Part shown: one piece after another, positions 17,297 to 24,439 of the stretch
Layout: each line of letters begins with the position of its first letter
Numbering within the stretch: the stretch's first letter is position 1
Assembly (NCBI GenBank): GCA_039024315.1
Contig: JBCCQN010000098.1
Coordinates: 1 to 29,265, forward strand
Direction: 5' to 3'
Origin: JBCAWW01 sp039024315
GTDB lineage: Bacteria > Bacteroidota > Bacteroidia > J057
DNA: 29,265 nt
Translations under genes and position numbers: made by a program
Notes under the pieces: model-generated
Database searches by the model: none
The model's input: only the letters and a program-made list of their open reading frames with translations
Told to the model about the DNA's origin: nothing

Positions 17297-18409
17297 ATGG
17301 CCGATCAATCTCAACCCCAATCCGATTCAAATCTTTCAGAACTCCTTATCCAAGGGCGTCAAGCCTATGAGGAAGGGCAATTTGAAGAAGCGTTTAGAAA
17401 TTATAGTCAGGCGATCCATCTTGTAGAAAATCACGATGCAGAAGACCAGCTTATGGGAGTTGAGCCCGGTGAAATCTATGCGATGCGAGCGTCTGCCTTG
17501 GTAGCCCAAGACCAAGACGCTGCCCTTGATGACGCCGATATCTTTAGTCAGGCGATGGATGATTATGATCAAGCGATTGAGCTCAATCCCAAAAATATTC
17601 TCTACCTCAATTTACGGGGGGAAATGTATCTACGCAGTACTTTCGCCGAATATGCCCCTGAGGCCAAAGATGATTTTGAAGCGGCTCTAGCCATCAATCC
17701 CAATGAACCTACTAGCCTTCGCAATCTTGGGGAGGCCAATCTCAAACTTGAAAAGTTTGATGATGCCCTTTATAACTTCACCCTATCCATCGAACATCAA
17801 CCCGAGGATGCGGATAGTTTTCGCATGCGGGCGATGACTTATTTGCGCAAACCACCAGGCAATTATAAAGCGGCCGCCAATGATTTTGCACAAGCCATCA
17901 AACTAGCGCCTCATCAGCCTGATCTTTACCAGTGGCGGGCTCAAGCGCTACAACAAATCGGACAGACTGCTGCTGCCTTGGAAGTCTATCAACGCCTCTT
18001 AGACCTCGCTCCCGACAATCCTGAATATTATATTGATCGGGCGGTCATGCTGATGGAAGACGATCCTGATGCGGCTATGCGCGACCTCAACCAAGCCTTG
18101 GAGCTAGCCCCCAATGCACTTGCTTATAACAACCGAGCTTACTTACTCTTTCAGGACAGAGATTATGAGGAAGCCATCATAGATGCCAAAAAGGCCCTTG
18201 ACGTGGACCCAACAGCCAGTATTGCTTACGCCACTTTAGCAGAGATTTATGCCGCAACGGGGGATCGAGAGCAATTTTACGCCTACCTCCAGCTCGCAGT
18301 CGATGAGTACTATGATGATATCGTCGAGGTGATGAGCTATCCAGGTTTTGCGCCTTATCTCCAAGAACCTAGATTTCAAGAGATCATTAGGCCCCAGTCT
18401 TCCAATTAG
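17297..18409 (+). CDS. Cytoplasmic TPR-repeat protein
   Basis: A 370-residue protein without a signal peptide, made of about eight tetratricopeptide units (for example AFRNYSQAIHL, AMDDYDQAIELNPKN, AKDDFEAALAINPNE, ALYNFTLSIEHQPED, AANDFAQAIKLAPHQ, ALEVYQRLLDLAPDN, AMRDLNQALELAPNA, AIIDAKKALDVDPTA). The charge pattern and the canonical N/D-P turn between repeats indicate a regular superhelical scaffold. The C-terminus (GDREQFYAYLQLAVDEYYDDI to YPGFAPYLQEPRFQEII) resembles the end of many bacterial TPR proteins of this size. The partner is unknown. It has its own short-leader promoter. A copy of the dispersed GC-rich element begins 2 bp past the stop codon. Confidence 0.88.
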   Translation: MADQSQPQSDSNLSELLIQGRQAYEEGQFEEAFRNYSQAIHLVENHDAEDQLMGVEPGEIYAMRASALVAQDQDAALDDADIFSQAMDDYDQAIELNPKNILYLNLRGEMYLRSTFAEYAPEAKDDFEAALAINPNEPTSLRNLGEANLKLEKFDDALYNFTLSIEHQPEDADSFRMRAMTYLRKPPGNYKAAANDFAQAIKLAPHQPDLYQWRAQALQQIGQTAAALEVYQRLLDLAPDNPEYYIDRAVMLMEDDPDAAMRDLNQALELAPNALAYNNRAYLLFQDRDYEEAIIDAKKALDVDPTASIAYATLAEIYAATGDREQFYAYLQLAVDEYYDDIVEVMSYPGFAPYLQEPRFQEIIRPQSSN

Positions 18410-18410
18410 G

Positions 18411-18426
18411 GCTGCTGCGCAGAACG
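18411..18426 (+). repeat. Dispersed GC-rich element after the TPR gene
   Basis: GCTGCTGCGCAGAACG, identical over 16 bases to 21505-21520; contains the perfect palindrome CTGCGCAG. Non-coding here. Confidence 0.6.
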
Positions 18427-18434
18427 ATTCTCTC

Positions 18435-18471
18435 GAAAAAAATAAAGGGGGCCTAGTGCAAAAGCCCCCTT
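18435..18471 (-). terminator. Terminator between the convergent TPR and merR-type genes
   Basis: On the minus strand AAGGGGGC (18464-18471), an 11-nt loop and GCCCCCTT (18445-18452) form a perfect 8-bp stem followed by TATTTTTTT, an intrinsic terminator for the MerR-type gene. The hairpin may also stop plus-strand transcripts, whose tail is weaker. Confidence 0.88.
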
Positions 18472-18493
18472 ATCAAATATTTAGCTTGCAAAG

Positions 18494-19291
18494 CTATTCC
18501 TGCAAGTGCGTTTCCGTGTAATGCGCCATCGCTTTTTGCAGAAAGGGAGCAAAAGTGGGATCACTTTTTCCTTCCACAAGCGTGAAGCGCTCATCAGCTA
18601 GGTACAGCTGGCCAAGACCTGCATAGGCATCAGCTTGCTTGTCAATCTCCTGAGAGGTCCCCCAAAACTTGCGGATCATCAGGTAGTGAGACGCGATCAA
18701 TTCCTGCACCGACAGCGAGTGGGGATCTTCATCCTTGTGGCGGTAGAGCTGCTTTACCAGCTGATCAAATTCATTTTTAAGGGCGGTAAAGCCTTGCTTA
18801 CCCATCTGGGTCAAGGCAGTCTCGGCCTTACTTAATGCCTCTTCGCCATACTCATCGATTACGCTTTGTCGATGGGTGGTGCCAAATTCTTCCGGCAAGC
18901 CTTCGTACAACATTTCTGGGTCTTTCATAGGTTGATTACTTTTAAGATGGTTAATGGTATTATTCAAAGTTGTGATGAGGGTTTTGATTCTTTTTTGACG
19001 CTTTGCCAATAGTTTTTTATGCTTGTGCAAGGCTTCTAAGAGATCAAAATCAGGATCGTCTAGGATATCCTTTATCTCTTGTAAACTAAAGTCTAATTCT
19101 TTGTAGAAGAGGATTTGTTGCAGTCTTAGCAACTCTTCTTCTTCATAATATCGATAAGCAGCTTCAGTCCTCGCGGCCGGTTTGAGCAAGCCAATTTTGT
19201 CGTAATAATGCAAAGTCCGTATGCTTACGCCAGAGAGCACCGCAAGCTCTTTTACACTATAGCGTTCTGCCTTTTTGTTCATCTCTTCCAT
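18494..19291 (-). CDS. MerR-family regulator with TipAS ligand-binding domain
   Basis: A 265-residue transcription factor. The N-terminal MerR winged helix-turn-helix is clear (YSVKELAVLSGVSIRTLHYY, then DKIGLLKPA and YRYYEEEELLRLQQI, about residues 11-60), followed by the dimerisation helix with K/R-rich heptads (about 75-118) and a TipAS-type domain (about 128-262: LPEEFGTTHRQS, ALKNEFDQLVKQL, HYLMIRKFWG, YLADERF, FLQKAMAHYTE). In TipAL and Mta this domain binds hydrophobic peptides or drugs and switches on multidrug-resistance genes; the ligand here is unknown. MerR proteins twist an over-long promoter spacer, and exactly such a site, with an inverted repeat in the spacer, lies directly upstream, so autoregulation is likely. 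M1 or M4 (ATG at 19282) could be the start; the very short leader makes either possible. Confidence 0.92.
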   Translation of the reverse strand: MEEMNKKAERYSVKELAVLSGVSIRTLHYYDKIGLLKPAARTEAAYRYYEEEELLRLQQILFYKELDFSLQEIKDILDDPDFDLLEALHKHKKLLAKRQKRIKTLITTLNNTINHLKSNQPMKDPEMLYEGLPEEFGTTHRQSVIDEYGEEALSKAETALTQMGKQGFTALKNEFDQLVKQLYRHKDEDPHSLSVQELIASHYLMIRKFWGTSQEIDKQADAYAGLGQLYLADERFTLVEGKSDPTFAPFLQKAMAHYTETHLQE

Positions 19292-19300
19292 GCTTATTTG

Positions 19301-19337
19301 CCTACAAAGTTAGGCTATGACGCAAGGTGAGAGTCAA
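19301..19337 (-). promoter_or_regulatory. Promoter and probable MerR operator of the regulator gene
   Basis: On the minus strand TTG (19335-19337), a 22-nt spacer and TAACTTTG (19305-19312) form a Bacteroidota promoter, followed by TAGG as at two other promoters here. The spacer contains the near-palindrome TGACTC-N7-GCGTCA (19318-19336), where a MerR dimer would bind. The start codon is 9 nt past TAGG. Confidence 0.7.
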
Positions 19338-19423
19338 GTACTTTTTGAATTTTTTTAATTTCTCTAAAAATCGTCCCTAAGGATCTCCCTTTGAGGAATA
19401 GAAAATTACCCCCTTTGTCATAG

Positions 19424-19431
19424 TAGTTTTG
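19424..19431 (+). promoter_or_regulatory. Possible -7 box for the gene at 19571
   Basis: TAGTTTTG matches TAnnTTTG, but no TTG is placed at the usual distance and the leader would be about 135 nt. Confidence 0.3.
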
Positions 19432-19490
19432 CGCGCTTATTGATAATTTAGGAGCTATTAAAGTCCCCAAAAGCTCCCGATACTAGAGAG

Positions 19491-19510
19491 AAGCGTTCCG
19501 CGCAGCGGGC
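19491..19510 (-). repeat. Dispersed GC-rich element, leader copy
   Basis: AAGCGTTCCGCGCAGCGGGC in the leader of the 19571 gene; an 18/20 match recurs inside the same gene at 19677-19696. Confidence 0.6.
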
Positions 19511-19570
19511 CAAAACAAAAGGGCCTCCAAAAGTAAAAAAGCATTGGGTAGGCATCGAACTGACCCTCCT

Positions 19571-20587
19571 ATGAGCAAAATTCCCCTCTTGACACTGATA
19601 TTGTGCCTGTTTGCAATGGTGGTAGATCGGGATGCCTCTGAGGAATCTATGCTCAATACGATCAAGGTCACAGGGCAAGCGTTCCGTACAGCGGGCTTTA
19701 CCCCCCAAGAGCAGAAAAACCAAAATAGGCCGCTGGTCAGAGGCGCTTTGATGACAACCAGAATCCAGTCTTTGGAGGAGCTCAAGCACCTGGTCAAGTT
19801 TGAGTATTTTCACGCTGACACCTTAAAAAACGCAAAGTTAGCGCGCCAACCGATGCTGCGGATCACTCACTTTAGCAATGGCATGAGTGTATGTAGTATT
19901 TTGAAACAAGGGGTGAGTGAAGAGGATTTTATCGCGGCAAAGTATGGCGGTTTGTGGGAAAAGGTAAAACTAGGCCTTCGCTATCCCTATTCAGCCTTAA
20001 ACCGGACCAATCTCATGGAAGTCTCTATTTTGGCAAGGCGGCGACCAGATCTATTTCAGGAGGGCGACGTGGCCTTTTTCGATCTTGCTCTAGCGATGGA
20101 AGCAAACATCAGTCAGTACGACAGAGCCTATCTGAGCCAACGCGACCTTTCGGAAAAGGGCTTTCTCAATTCTTTTAACCATATCACCGCCCAAGCATTT
20201 TTGACTTCGATCTACTCGGAGCAGTTTGCCGACTTCGTAGCCGATGCCCATGAGCGCTACCATATGCCAGCCCTGATTAGCGGGCACTTTAGCCAAGCGC
20301 AACGAGAAGATATTGAAAATGGGGCGGTGGACAATTATGTCGATATCATCAACAATGAATGGGGGCAGGAACTTGGCAAAAGGCTAGCCCAAAAGCATAA
20401 TATCTCTAATGAAACCATATGGTCTCCGGGACTTTTGGCCGCTTACCTCAACGATATGCAGACCTATTTTAGCTGGGCCTTTTCAATCAATCTGGAGCCT
20501 TTTCAAGAAAGCGACCAGATGCTAGTACGCTTCGCCCAAAAACTCAATCGAGTGCAGGAGAATGTATATAGCCTAAGCTTGAATTGA
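19571..20587 (+). CDS. Probable exported protein of unknown function (DUF6973-like signature)
   Basis: I use the ATG at 19571 because a hydrophobic signal-like segment (MSKIPLLTLILCLFAMVV) starts there; an upstream in-frame ATG at 19544 adds nine polar residues. That gives 338 residues. No familiar enzyme is recognised. The C-terminal half has spaced motifs N-x-x-N-H-x-x-x-Q-A-x-L-T (SFNHITAQAFLT), DAHE (FVADAHERYH) and V-D-x-I-N-N-x-x-G (VDIINNEWGQELG). From memory these resemble the N..H / DAHE / D..NN pattern of DUF6973-type domains; the assignment is tentative. If it is right, the His, Asp and Glu residues could form a metal or catalytic site. The first half (19640-20000) has no recognised motif and carries a copy of the dispersed GC-rich element. 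It is divergent from the MerR-type gene and convergent with the pentapeptide-repeat gene. Confidence 0.6.
   Translation: MSKIPLLTLILCLFAMVVDRDASEESMLNTIKVTGQAFRTAGFTPQEQKNQNRPLVRGALMTTRIQSLEELKHLVKFEYFHADTLKNAKLARQPMLRITHFSNGMSVCSILKQGVSEEDFIAAKYGGLWEKVKLGLRYPYSALNRTNLMEVSILARRRPDLFQEGDVAFFDLALAMEANISQYDRAYLSQRDLSEKGFLNSFNHITAQAFLTSIYSEQFADFVADAHERYHMPALISGHFSQAQREDIENGAVDNYVDIINNEWGQELGKRLAQKHNISNETIWSPGLLAAYLNDMQTYFSWAFSINLEPFQESDQMLVRFAQKLNRVQENVYSLSLN
19677..19696 (-). repeat. Dispersed GC-rich element, coding copy
   Basis: AAGCGTTCCGTACAGCGGGC, 18/20 identical to 19491-19510 in the leader of the same gene; encodes A-F-R-T-A here. Confidence 0.55.
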
Positions 20588-20674
20588 GCGAAGAGAAAAA
20601 TGGTTTTGATGGATCATATAGCCCCAATTTCCGAGGTCTAAATACTGGATGCTATTGTCTAGTTGCTTAAGCGC

Positions 20675-21790
20675 CTACTTGGGGATAGATTCTAGGTAGT
20701 AAGTACCTAAGTGGGACGGATTGGGTTGGACAATATACTTTTTCGCTTCGGTCTCGGCTCCTTTGACCTGCCAAAGGCTTAGCTTTTGTAACCAAAGTGA
20801 ATCATCTACGCTCACTTGGCTAAGGTTGATAGGACTATAACCCGTCATATTGGCTTCCTTTAGGCTTGCAGCGATGAGGTTGGTACCACTCATATCAGTC
20901 CTCCCCAAATAAGCCTCATCGAGGATGGCTCCTTGCATATTGGTTTCACGCAAATCGCTTCCCTTAAAACCAACACATTGCATATTGGCTCGGACCAAGG
21001 AGGCATTGCTGAGGTCCGCCCATTCGATAGTAGCAGCATAAAGATTAGCGTCTGCTAGATTGGCATTGGAGAGCTTGGCCCCGTCGAGTTGGGCATAAGT
21101 AAGACCAGTCTGGATCATGCTCGCCCAACGAAAATCCACGCGTTTTAAATAGGCCTCGTCTAACTTTGCAGAGTCCAAAACCGCTCTAAGCAAACGACTA
21201 CCTCTGAGATCAGCACCCCGCAAATCGGCTCCCACTAGATAAGCATTAGGCAGATTGGCTTTGCGGAGGTCGATCTTACGAAGGTCCTTGCCAGCCAAAT
21301 TGACATTGACTAGATCTGCGCCTGCGAAAGAAACTTGCTCTCGGATTTGACGAAAGGAGGCGGTATCCATTTTCATCAAGGCAAGGCTAGTCAACAGGTG
21401 GCCTCTAGCAGGGCTGGGCACGATGCTGTCTTCTACCAAAGGATGGACAGGGGCGAGCTCTTGACTATAGGCAGCGATACGAGCGATGGTTTCAGGGCTG
21501 AGCTGCTGCTGCGCAGAACGCTTAATCTCATCTTCGACTGAAGCGAGTAATTCATCAATCAGCTCATAATCCCTGATTTTGATGAGCGCGGCAACTAATT
21601 CATCCTGATTACGCTCTTGTTGCGCTTGCAGACTGTCAATAGTGTCCGCCAGCTTTGCTTGGCGAACGAATAACCAAAGGTTGGAGATTATCAGCAGAGC
21701 GAGCATAAGCCCCCAAAACAATCGGCTGCGATTGCTGGCCTTCCACCTTGAGAGTAGATTTTTTATGGCTTGCCTCAACTTTCGGACCAT
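20675..21790 (-). CDS. Membrane-anchored pentapeptide-repeat protein
   Basis: A 371-residue protein. A basic N-terminus (residues 1-23) precedes one transmembrane helix (about 24-43), which by the positive-inside rule puts the rest in the periplasm. A coiled-coil-prone stretch follows (about 48-95). Pentapeptide repeats of the A-[DN]-L-x-x type run from about 153 to 316 (GADLVNVNLAGKDL, ANLPNAYLVGADLRGADL, NANLADANLYAATIEWADL), predicting a right-handed quadrilateral beta-helix. These repeats are structural; the cytoplasmic DNA-mimic gyrase inhibitors with this fold lack a membrane anchor, so that role is unlikely. It starts 10 bp after psd and is probably cotranscribed with it, but no functional link is known. 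Residues K-R-S-A-Q-Q-Q (90-96) come from a copy of the dispersed GC-rich element. Confidence 0.88.
   Translation of the reverse strand: MVRKLRQAIKNLLSRWKASNRSRLFWGLMLALLIISNLWLFVRQAKLADTIDSLQAQQERNQDELVAALIKIRDYELIDELLASVEDEIKRSAQQQLSPETIARIAAYSQELAPVHPLVEDSIVPSPARGHLLTSLALMKMDTASFRQIREQVSFAGADLVNVNLAGKDLRKIDLRKANLPNAYLVGADLRGADLRGSRLLRAVLDSAKLDEAYLKRVDFRWASMIQTGLTYAQLDGAKLSNANLADANLYAATIEWADLSNASLVRANMQCVGFKGSDLRETNMQGAILDEAYLGRTDMSGTNLIAASLKEANMTGYSPINLSQVSVDDSLWLQKLSLWQVKGAETEAKKYIVQPNPSHLGTYYLESIPK
21505..21523 (+). repeat. Dispersed GC-rich element in the pentapeptide-repeat gene
   Basis: GCTGCTGCGCAGAACGCTT; its first 16 bases are identical to 18411-18426. On the coding strand it encodes K-R-S-A-Q-Q-Q in the linker between coiled coil and repeat domain. 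Confidence 0.6.
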
Positions 21791-21800
21791 TAGAGCCTGC

Positions 21801-22679
21801 TTAGACGCCTATTTTTTCTCCCATTTTGACAAAGGTTTCCATTTTTTGGCGGGTATTTTCGAGTATGTCAGGGTCGATAGTGAGTTTTTCTTTGTCAACC
21901 AAAACCACAACAGTAGAGCCGCCAAAAGCAAAATAGCCCATCTCAGCCCCCTTTGCTATAGCCTGATTGGGGGTGAAGGTCTCGACGATACTGCCAACCA
22001 TGGTCGCTCCCACAGGAGCAATCATAACATCCCCTTTGTCCGCGCTACTCAGGGTACACAGGGCTCGTTTATTTTCACAAAAAACCTTAGTAAAGTTACT
22101 AGCCAAAGCATAGGGAGAAACCGAAAAATAACTGCCTTTGATAGGTTTGACCGCCGAAGGAGTACCAGCACATGGAAAATGAAAACGGTGATAATCGTTC
22201 GGCGCTAGCCGTAGTATCAAAATCGAAGCCTCTTTATACTGATTAGCGAGCTCCTCATCTGCCAAAAACTCCTTGAGCGTAAATTTACGTCCCTTGACGA
22301 AGAATTGATGCACGTCAGCGACATTTTCAAAAGCTAAGAGTTTCCCATCCCCAGGTGCAATAAACCCCTCTGCAATCGGGCGAGTCTCTGGCTTAAGACG
22401 CCGATAAAAAAAGTCATTAAAGGAACTAAACTCTGAGATTGTCTTTTGCGATTCGCTCATATCAATTCCTAACTGCTCGACAAAGCCTGGGATTTGCTTG
22501 ACCGAAGAGGCCTTGTCCATGCGTCGGCCATACCATTCGGAGATAAATTTGCGCTTGGCAAGGGGTAAGATAGCAGTCTTACCAAAAGGATTGTCATAAA
22601 GAAACTTAAGGAGGCCTTCGGCGGGTGGACTTTCGTGCTCCACTATGCCTGACTCACGATTGATGTACTTGATCTGCAT
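21801..22679 (-). CDS. psd: Phosphatidylserine decarboxylase (pyruvoyl enzyme)
   Basis: A 292-residue proenzyme that decarboxylates phosphatidylserine to phosphatidylethanolamine, the last step of PE synthesis at the inner membrane. Visible motifs are FNDFFYRRLKPETRP (about 87-101), PGDGK with Asp111, DYHRFHFP (162-169, with His167 in the position of the self-cleavage histidine), VGATMVGSI (223-231), and the self-cleavage site GGST (253-256). Cleavage before Ser255 would give a long beta chain and a short alpha chain of about 38 residues with an N-terminal pyruvoyl group. FGGST together with KGSYFSVSPYAL marks the family branch that uses GGST rather than the LGST of the E. coli enzyme. The Asp/His/Ser set is complete, so it should be active. 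The pentapeptide-repeat gene follows after 10 bp. No phosphatidylserine synthase gene is in the window. Confidence 0.96.
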   Translation of the reverse strand: MQIKYINRESGIVEHESPPAEGLLKFLYDNPFGKTAILPLAKRKFISEWYGRRMDKASSVKQIPGFVEQLGIDMSESQKTISEFSSFNDFFYRRLKPETRPIAEGFIAPGDGKLLAFENVADVHQFFVKGRKFTLKEFLADEELANQYKEASILILRLAPNDYHRFHFPCAGTPSAVKPIKGSYFSVSPYALASNFTKVFCENKRALCTLSSADKGDVMIAPVGATMVGSIVETFTPNQAIAKGAEMGYFAFGGSTVVVLVDKEKLTIDPDILENTRQKMETFVKMGEKIGV

Positions 22680-23173
22680 ATAAAAGACTAGTCGTTAGCA
22701 AGGGCAATTTAGTCTTTTTTGGGCAGAGAGTGGGGAGAGGAGCTTTTTGCACTTCCGCAGCAATCAAGAAATGCCTACCCCTTTACCCTTATCGCTGAGC
22801 CTTAGGGCTTTTACTCTCATGAGCTTTCGTATAGGGGGCAAGCTGAGGGATTTTCTCGCTTCGCGGAACGATTTACGCCCTATGACAAACAGGTATCACC
22901 AAAGCCAAATACTCTATCACAAAGCGCAGTAAATTCCGCAACAGATAATGATTTGACAGGGCGTAAGTTTTGATTCAAAAATAAATTAATTCATTGCGTA
23001 GAATATACTTTCTTTACGACAAGAATCGTTTTAATCTCTACTGCTTCTTGCTTCCTTTAGGAAAAAACGGCTCAGCTCAAGTCCCCAATTTATGGGTGAC
23101 TCTTTAGTAGCAAAATGTTACCAAACTCACTTTGCCCATCAGATGATTACGAGAAAATCACCATCCCAATTTG
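22680..23173. other. 494-bp intergenic region
   Basis: Divergent region between psd (minus) and the ATPase-fold gene (plus). No convincing gene is seen. It contains a dispersed GC-rich element (22857-22870) and a perfect 9-bp inverted repeat TTACGCCCT (22873-22881) / AGGGCGTAA with about 77 bp between the arms. No exact TAnnTTTG promoter was found for either gene. Confidence 0.5.
22857..22870 (+). repeat. Dispersed GC-rich element, intergenic copy
   Basis: CGCTTCGCGGAACG, identical to the coding copies at 12493-12506 and 14958-14971, but in non-coding DNA. Confidence 0.6.
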
Positions 23174-23740
23174 ATGAAAAACAAAGCGAGCTCGGTATTG
23201 GAACCAACAAATTTCAAAAGTGTGAAAGCAGCAAAGCTCATGATAAATTTTCGAGACTGGACTAAGCGCTCACGGATCGGAGACAAGCAAGAGGTAGTGA
23301 ATTTCAATCTCACGCCCATCACCAATGAGATGGCAGAGTTGTATCACCCCATTGCCCGCCAAAAAGGGGTAAAAATCATCAACTATATCACAGACCCGCT
23401 GATGGTCCGAGCCAATAAAAATCAGGTACGCATGATTGTGCGTAGTCTCATCGGAGAGGTCCTCCAACATACTCAAAGCAGGGATAAAATCTACATTGGT
23501 TATGAACAGTCGCCAAGCAAATCGATTTGGATCAAGATCACTGCAACGGGGGCTAATATGATGTCTAGCATGCTTGAGCTTAGCTCTCAGGCAGGCTTGC
23601 TCGTTTCAAGTGAAAATGCCCAAAAGGGACAGCTAGCTTTGATTAGAGATTACGTAGAAAAAAATGGTGGTTCTATCGCAATCAATAACCCATTGGGAGC
23701 AGGCACTGCTTTTCGGTTTTCTCTCCCAGTAGCCTACTGA
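23174..23740 (+). CDS. Stand-alone histidine-kinase-type ATPase domain, degenerate
   Basis: A 188-residue cytoplasmic protein starting at the ATG at 23174; the preceding TTG is a less likely start. From residue 42 it has the order of a histidine-kinase ATPase domain: FNLTPITNEMAELYHPIARQKGV, then VRANKNQVRMIVRSLIGEVLQHT in the N-box position, KITATGANM in the G1 position, and KGQLALIRDYVEKNGGSI plus GAGTAFRFSLP at the G2/end strands. The Mg-binding Asn of the N-box is replaced (Glu95) and the Asp of the DxGxG motif is missing (ATGAN), so ATP binding is doubtful. There is no phospho-acceptor histidine domain or sensor, and no response regulator beside it. It may be a pseudokinase-like adaptor or a decayed fragment; the intact frame and conserved fold favour a retained function. 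It is convergent with dps. Confidence 0.72.
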   Translation: MKNKASSVLEPTNFKSVKAAKLMINFRDWTKRSRIGDKQEVVNFNLTPITNEMAELYHPIARQKGVKIINYITDPLMVRANKNQVRMIVRSLIGEVLQHTQSRDKIYIGYEQSPSKSIWIKITATGANMMSSMLELSSQAGLLVSSENAQKGQLALIRDYVEKNGGSIAINNPLGAGTAFRFSLPVAY

Positions 23741-23778
23741 TCATTCATCAAGGTTTCGCCCACTTTTGTCCAAATGGT

Positions 23779-23816
23779 AAAAAAATAAAGTGCCGACCTA
23801 CATTGTAGATCGGCAC
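23779..23816 (-). terminator. Terminator of dps
   Basis: The hairpin 23790-23801 / 23805-23816 has a 3-nt loop. In minus-strand RNA position 23797/23809 is a G-U pair, so the 12-bp stem is continuous, and it is followed by TTTATTTTTTT. In plus-strand RNA the same position is a C-A mismatch, so it acts mainly for dps. Confidence 0.88.
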
Positions 23817-23867
23817 ATCGAAAACGCCATTTAATTGGGCGACGCTCAAGTCGCCACACACACACTA

Positions 23868-24347
23868 CTACCCTGCAAAAGCAGAGTACATCCACACTAA
23901 TTTCTCTTGTTCTCTGATGTAGTCACTCATCAAAGCGTTGGTACCTTCATCATCTGCCGCTTCAGATAGTGACAATAGCTCTCTTTGCAAGCGCAACAGG
24001 TGCCCAAATGCGTCCAAAATGTGATTTACGGCCTTAAATCCATCAGAAACATTGGGAGTAGCTCTGATACCAGAGTGAACTTGAAAATCATCAAATGTAT
24101 GAAAAGGAGTATGACCAAGGGTCAATACTCTTTCTGCGATCTCGTCTATCTTAATTTGAAGATCATTATAAAGTTCTTCAAACTTTGCATGGAGCTCAAA
24201 AAATTTCTCTCCTTTCAAGTTCCAATGATAGCCACGTGCATTTTGATAAAACACGGTATAATGCGCGAGGAGAGTATTTAGCTTTTCAGCCAATAAAGCT
24301 GCTTGCTCTTCTTGCAAGCCGATTTTATTAAGTGTAAGAGTTTTCAT
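23868..24347 (-). CDS. dps: Dps-family ferritin-like DNA protection protein
   Basis: A 159-residue protein of normal Dps length. It forms a 12-subunit shell that oxidises and stores iron using hydrogen peroxide, protecting DNA in starvation or oxidative stress. The inter-subunit ferroxidase ligands keep exact family spacing: His41 (YHWNLKG), His53 (ELHAKFEELY), acidic residue 57, Asp68 and Glu72 (KIDEIAERVLTLG). Glu at 57 in place of the Asp of E. coli Dps still offers a carboxylate. The lysine-rich N-terminal DNA-binding tail of E. coli Dps is absent (MKTLTLNKIG only), so DNA binding may be weak. The gene is divergent from the FNR-type regulator with 92 bp between starts, which makes control by that regulator possible. 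No exact TAnnTTTG box was found. Confidence 0.95.
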   Translation of the reverse strand: MKTLTLNKIGLQEEQAALLAEKLNTLLAHYTVFYQNARGYHWNLKGEKFFELHAKFEELYNDLQIKIDEIAERVLTLGHTPFHTFDDFQVHSGIRATPNVSDGFKAVNHILDAFGHLLRLQRELLSLSEAADDEGTNALMSDYIREQEKLVWMYSAFAG

Positions 24348-24439
24348 AATCTATAGTTATCATTTTCCTATCTATATAATAAAACGAAATAAACATCTTA
24401 AAGTTTCAGGAAATATGCTATTGCCAACTAAATTGTGGT

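Noticed and set aside
21801..22679. GGST instead of LGST at the psd self-cleavage site as a possible defect
   Set aside because: GGST is normal in one branch of the family, and the surrounding residues match that branch.
17165..22886. Near-identical GCCCTATGACRAAC at about 17166 and 22876
   Set aside because: A 13/14 match between two sites is expected by chance many times in 29 kb, and neither site has supporting context.
22747..22932. 61-codon plus-strand open frame in the psd upstream region
   Set aside because: Begins with TTG, has no family resemblance or signal, and overlaps a dispersed element and an inverted repeat; treated as non-coding.
24348..24439. Promoter boxes between dps and the regulator
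   Set aside because: The region is AT-rich but contains no exact TAnnTTTG on either strand, and no TTGAT-N4-ATCAA site.
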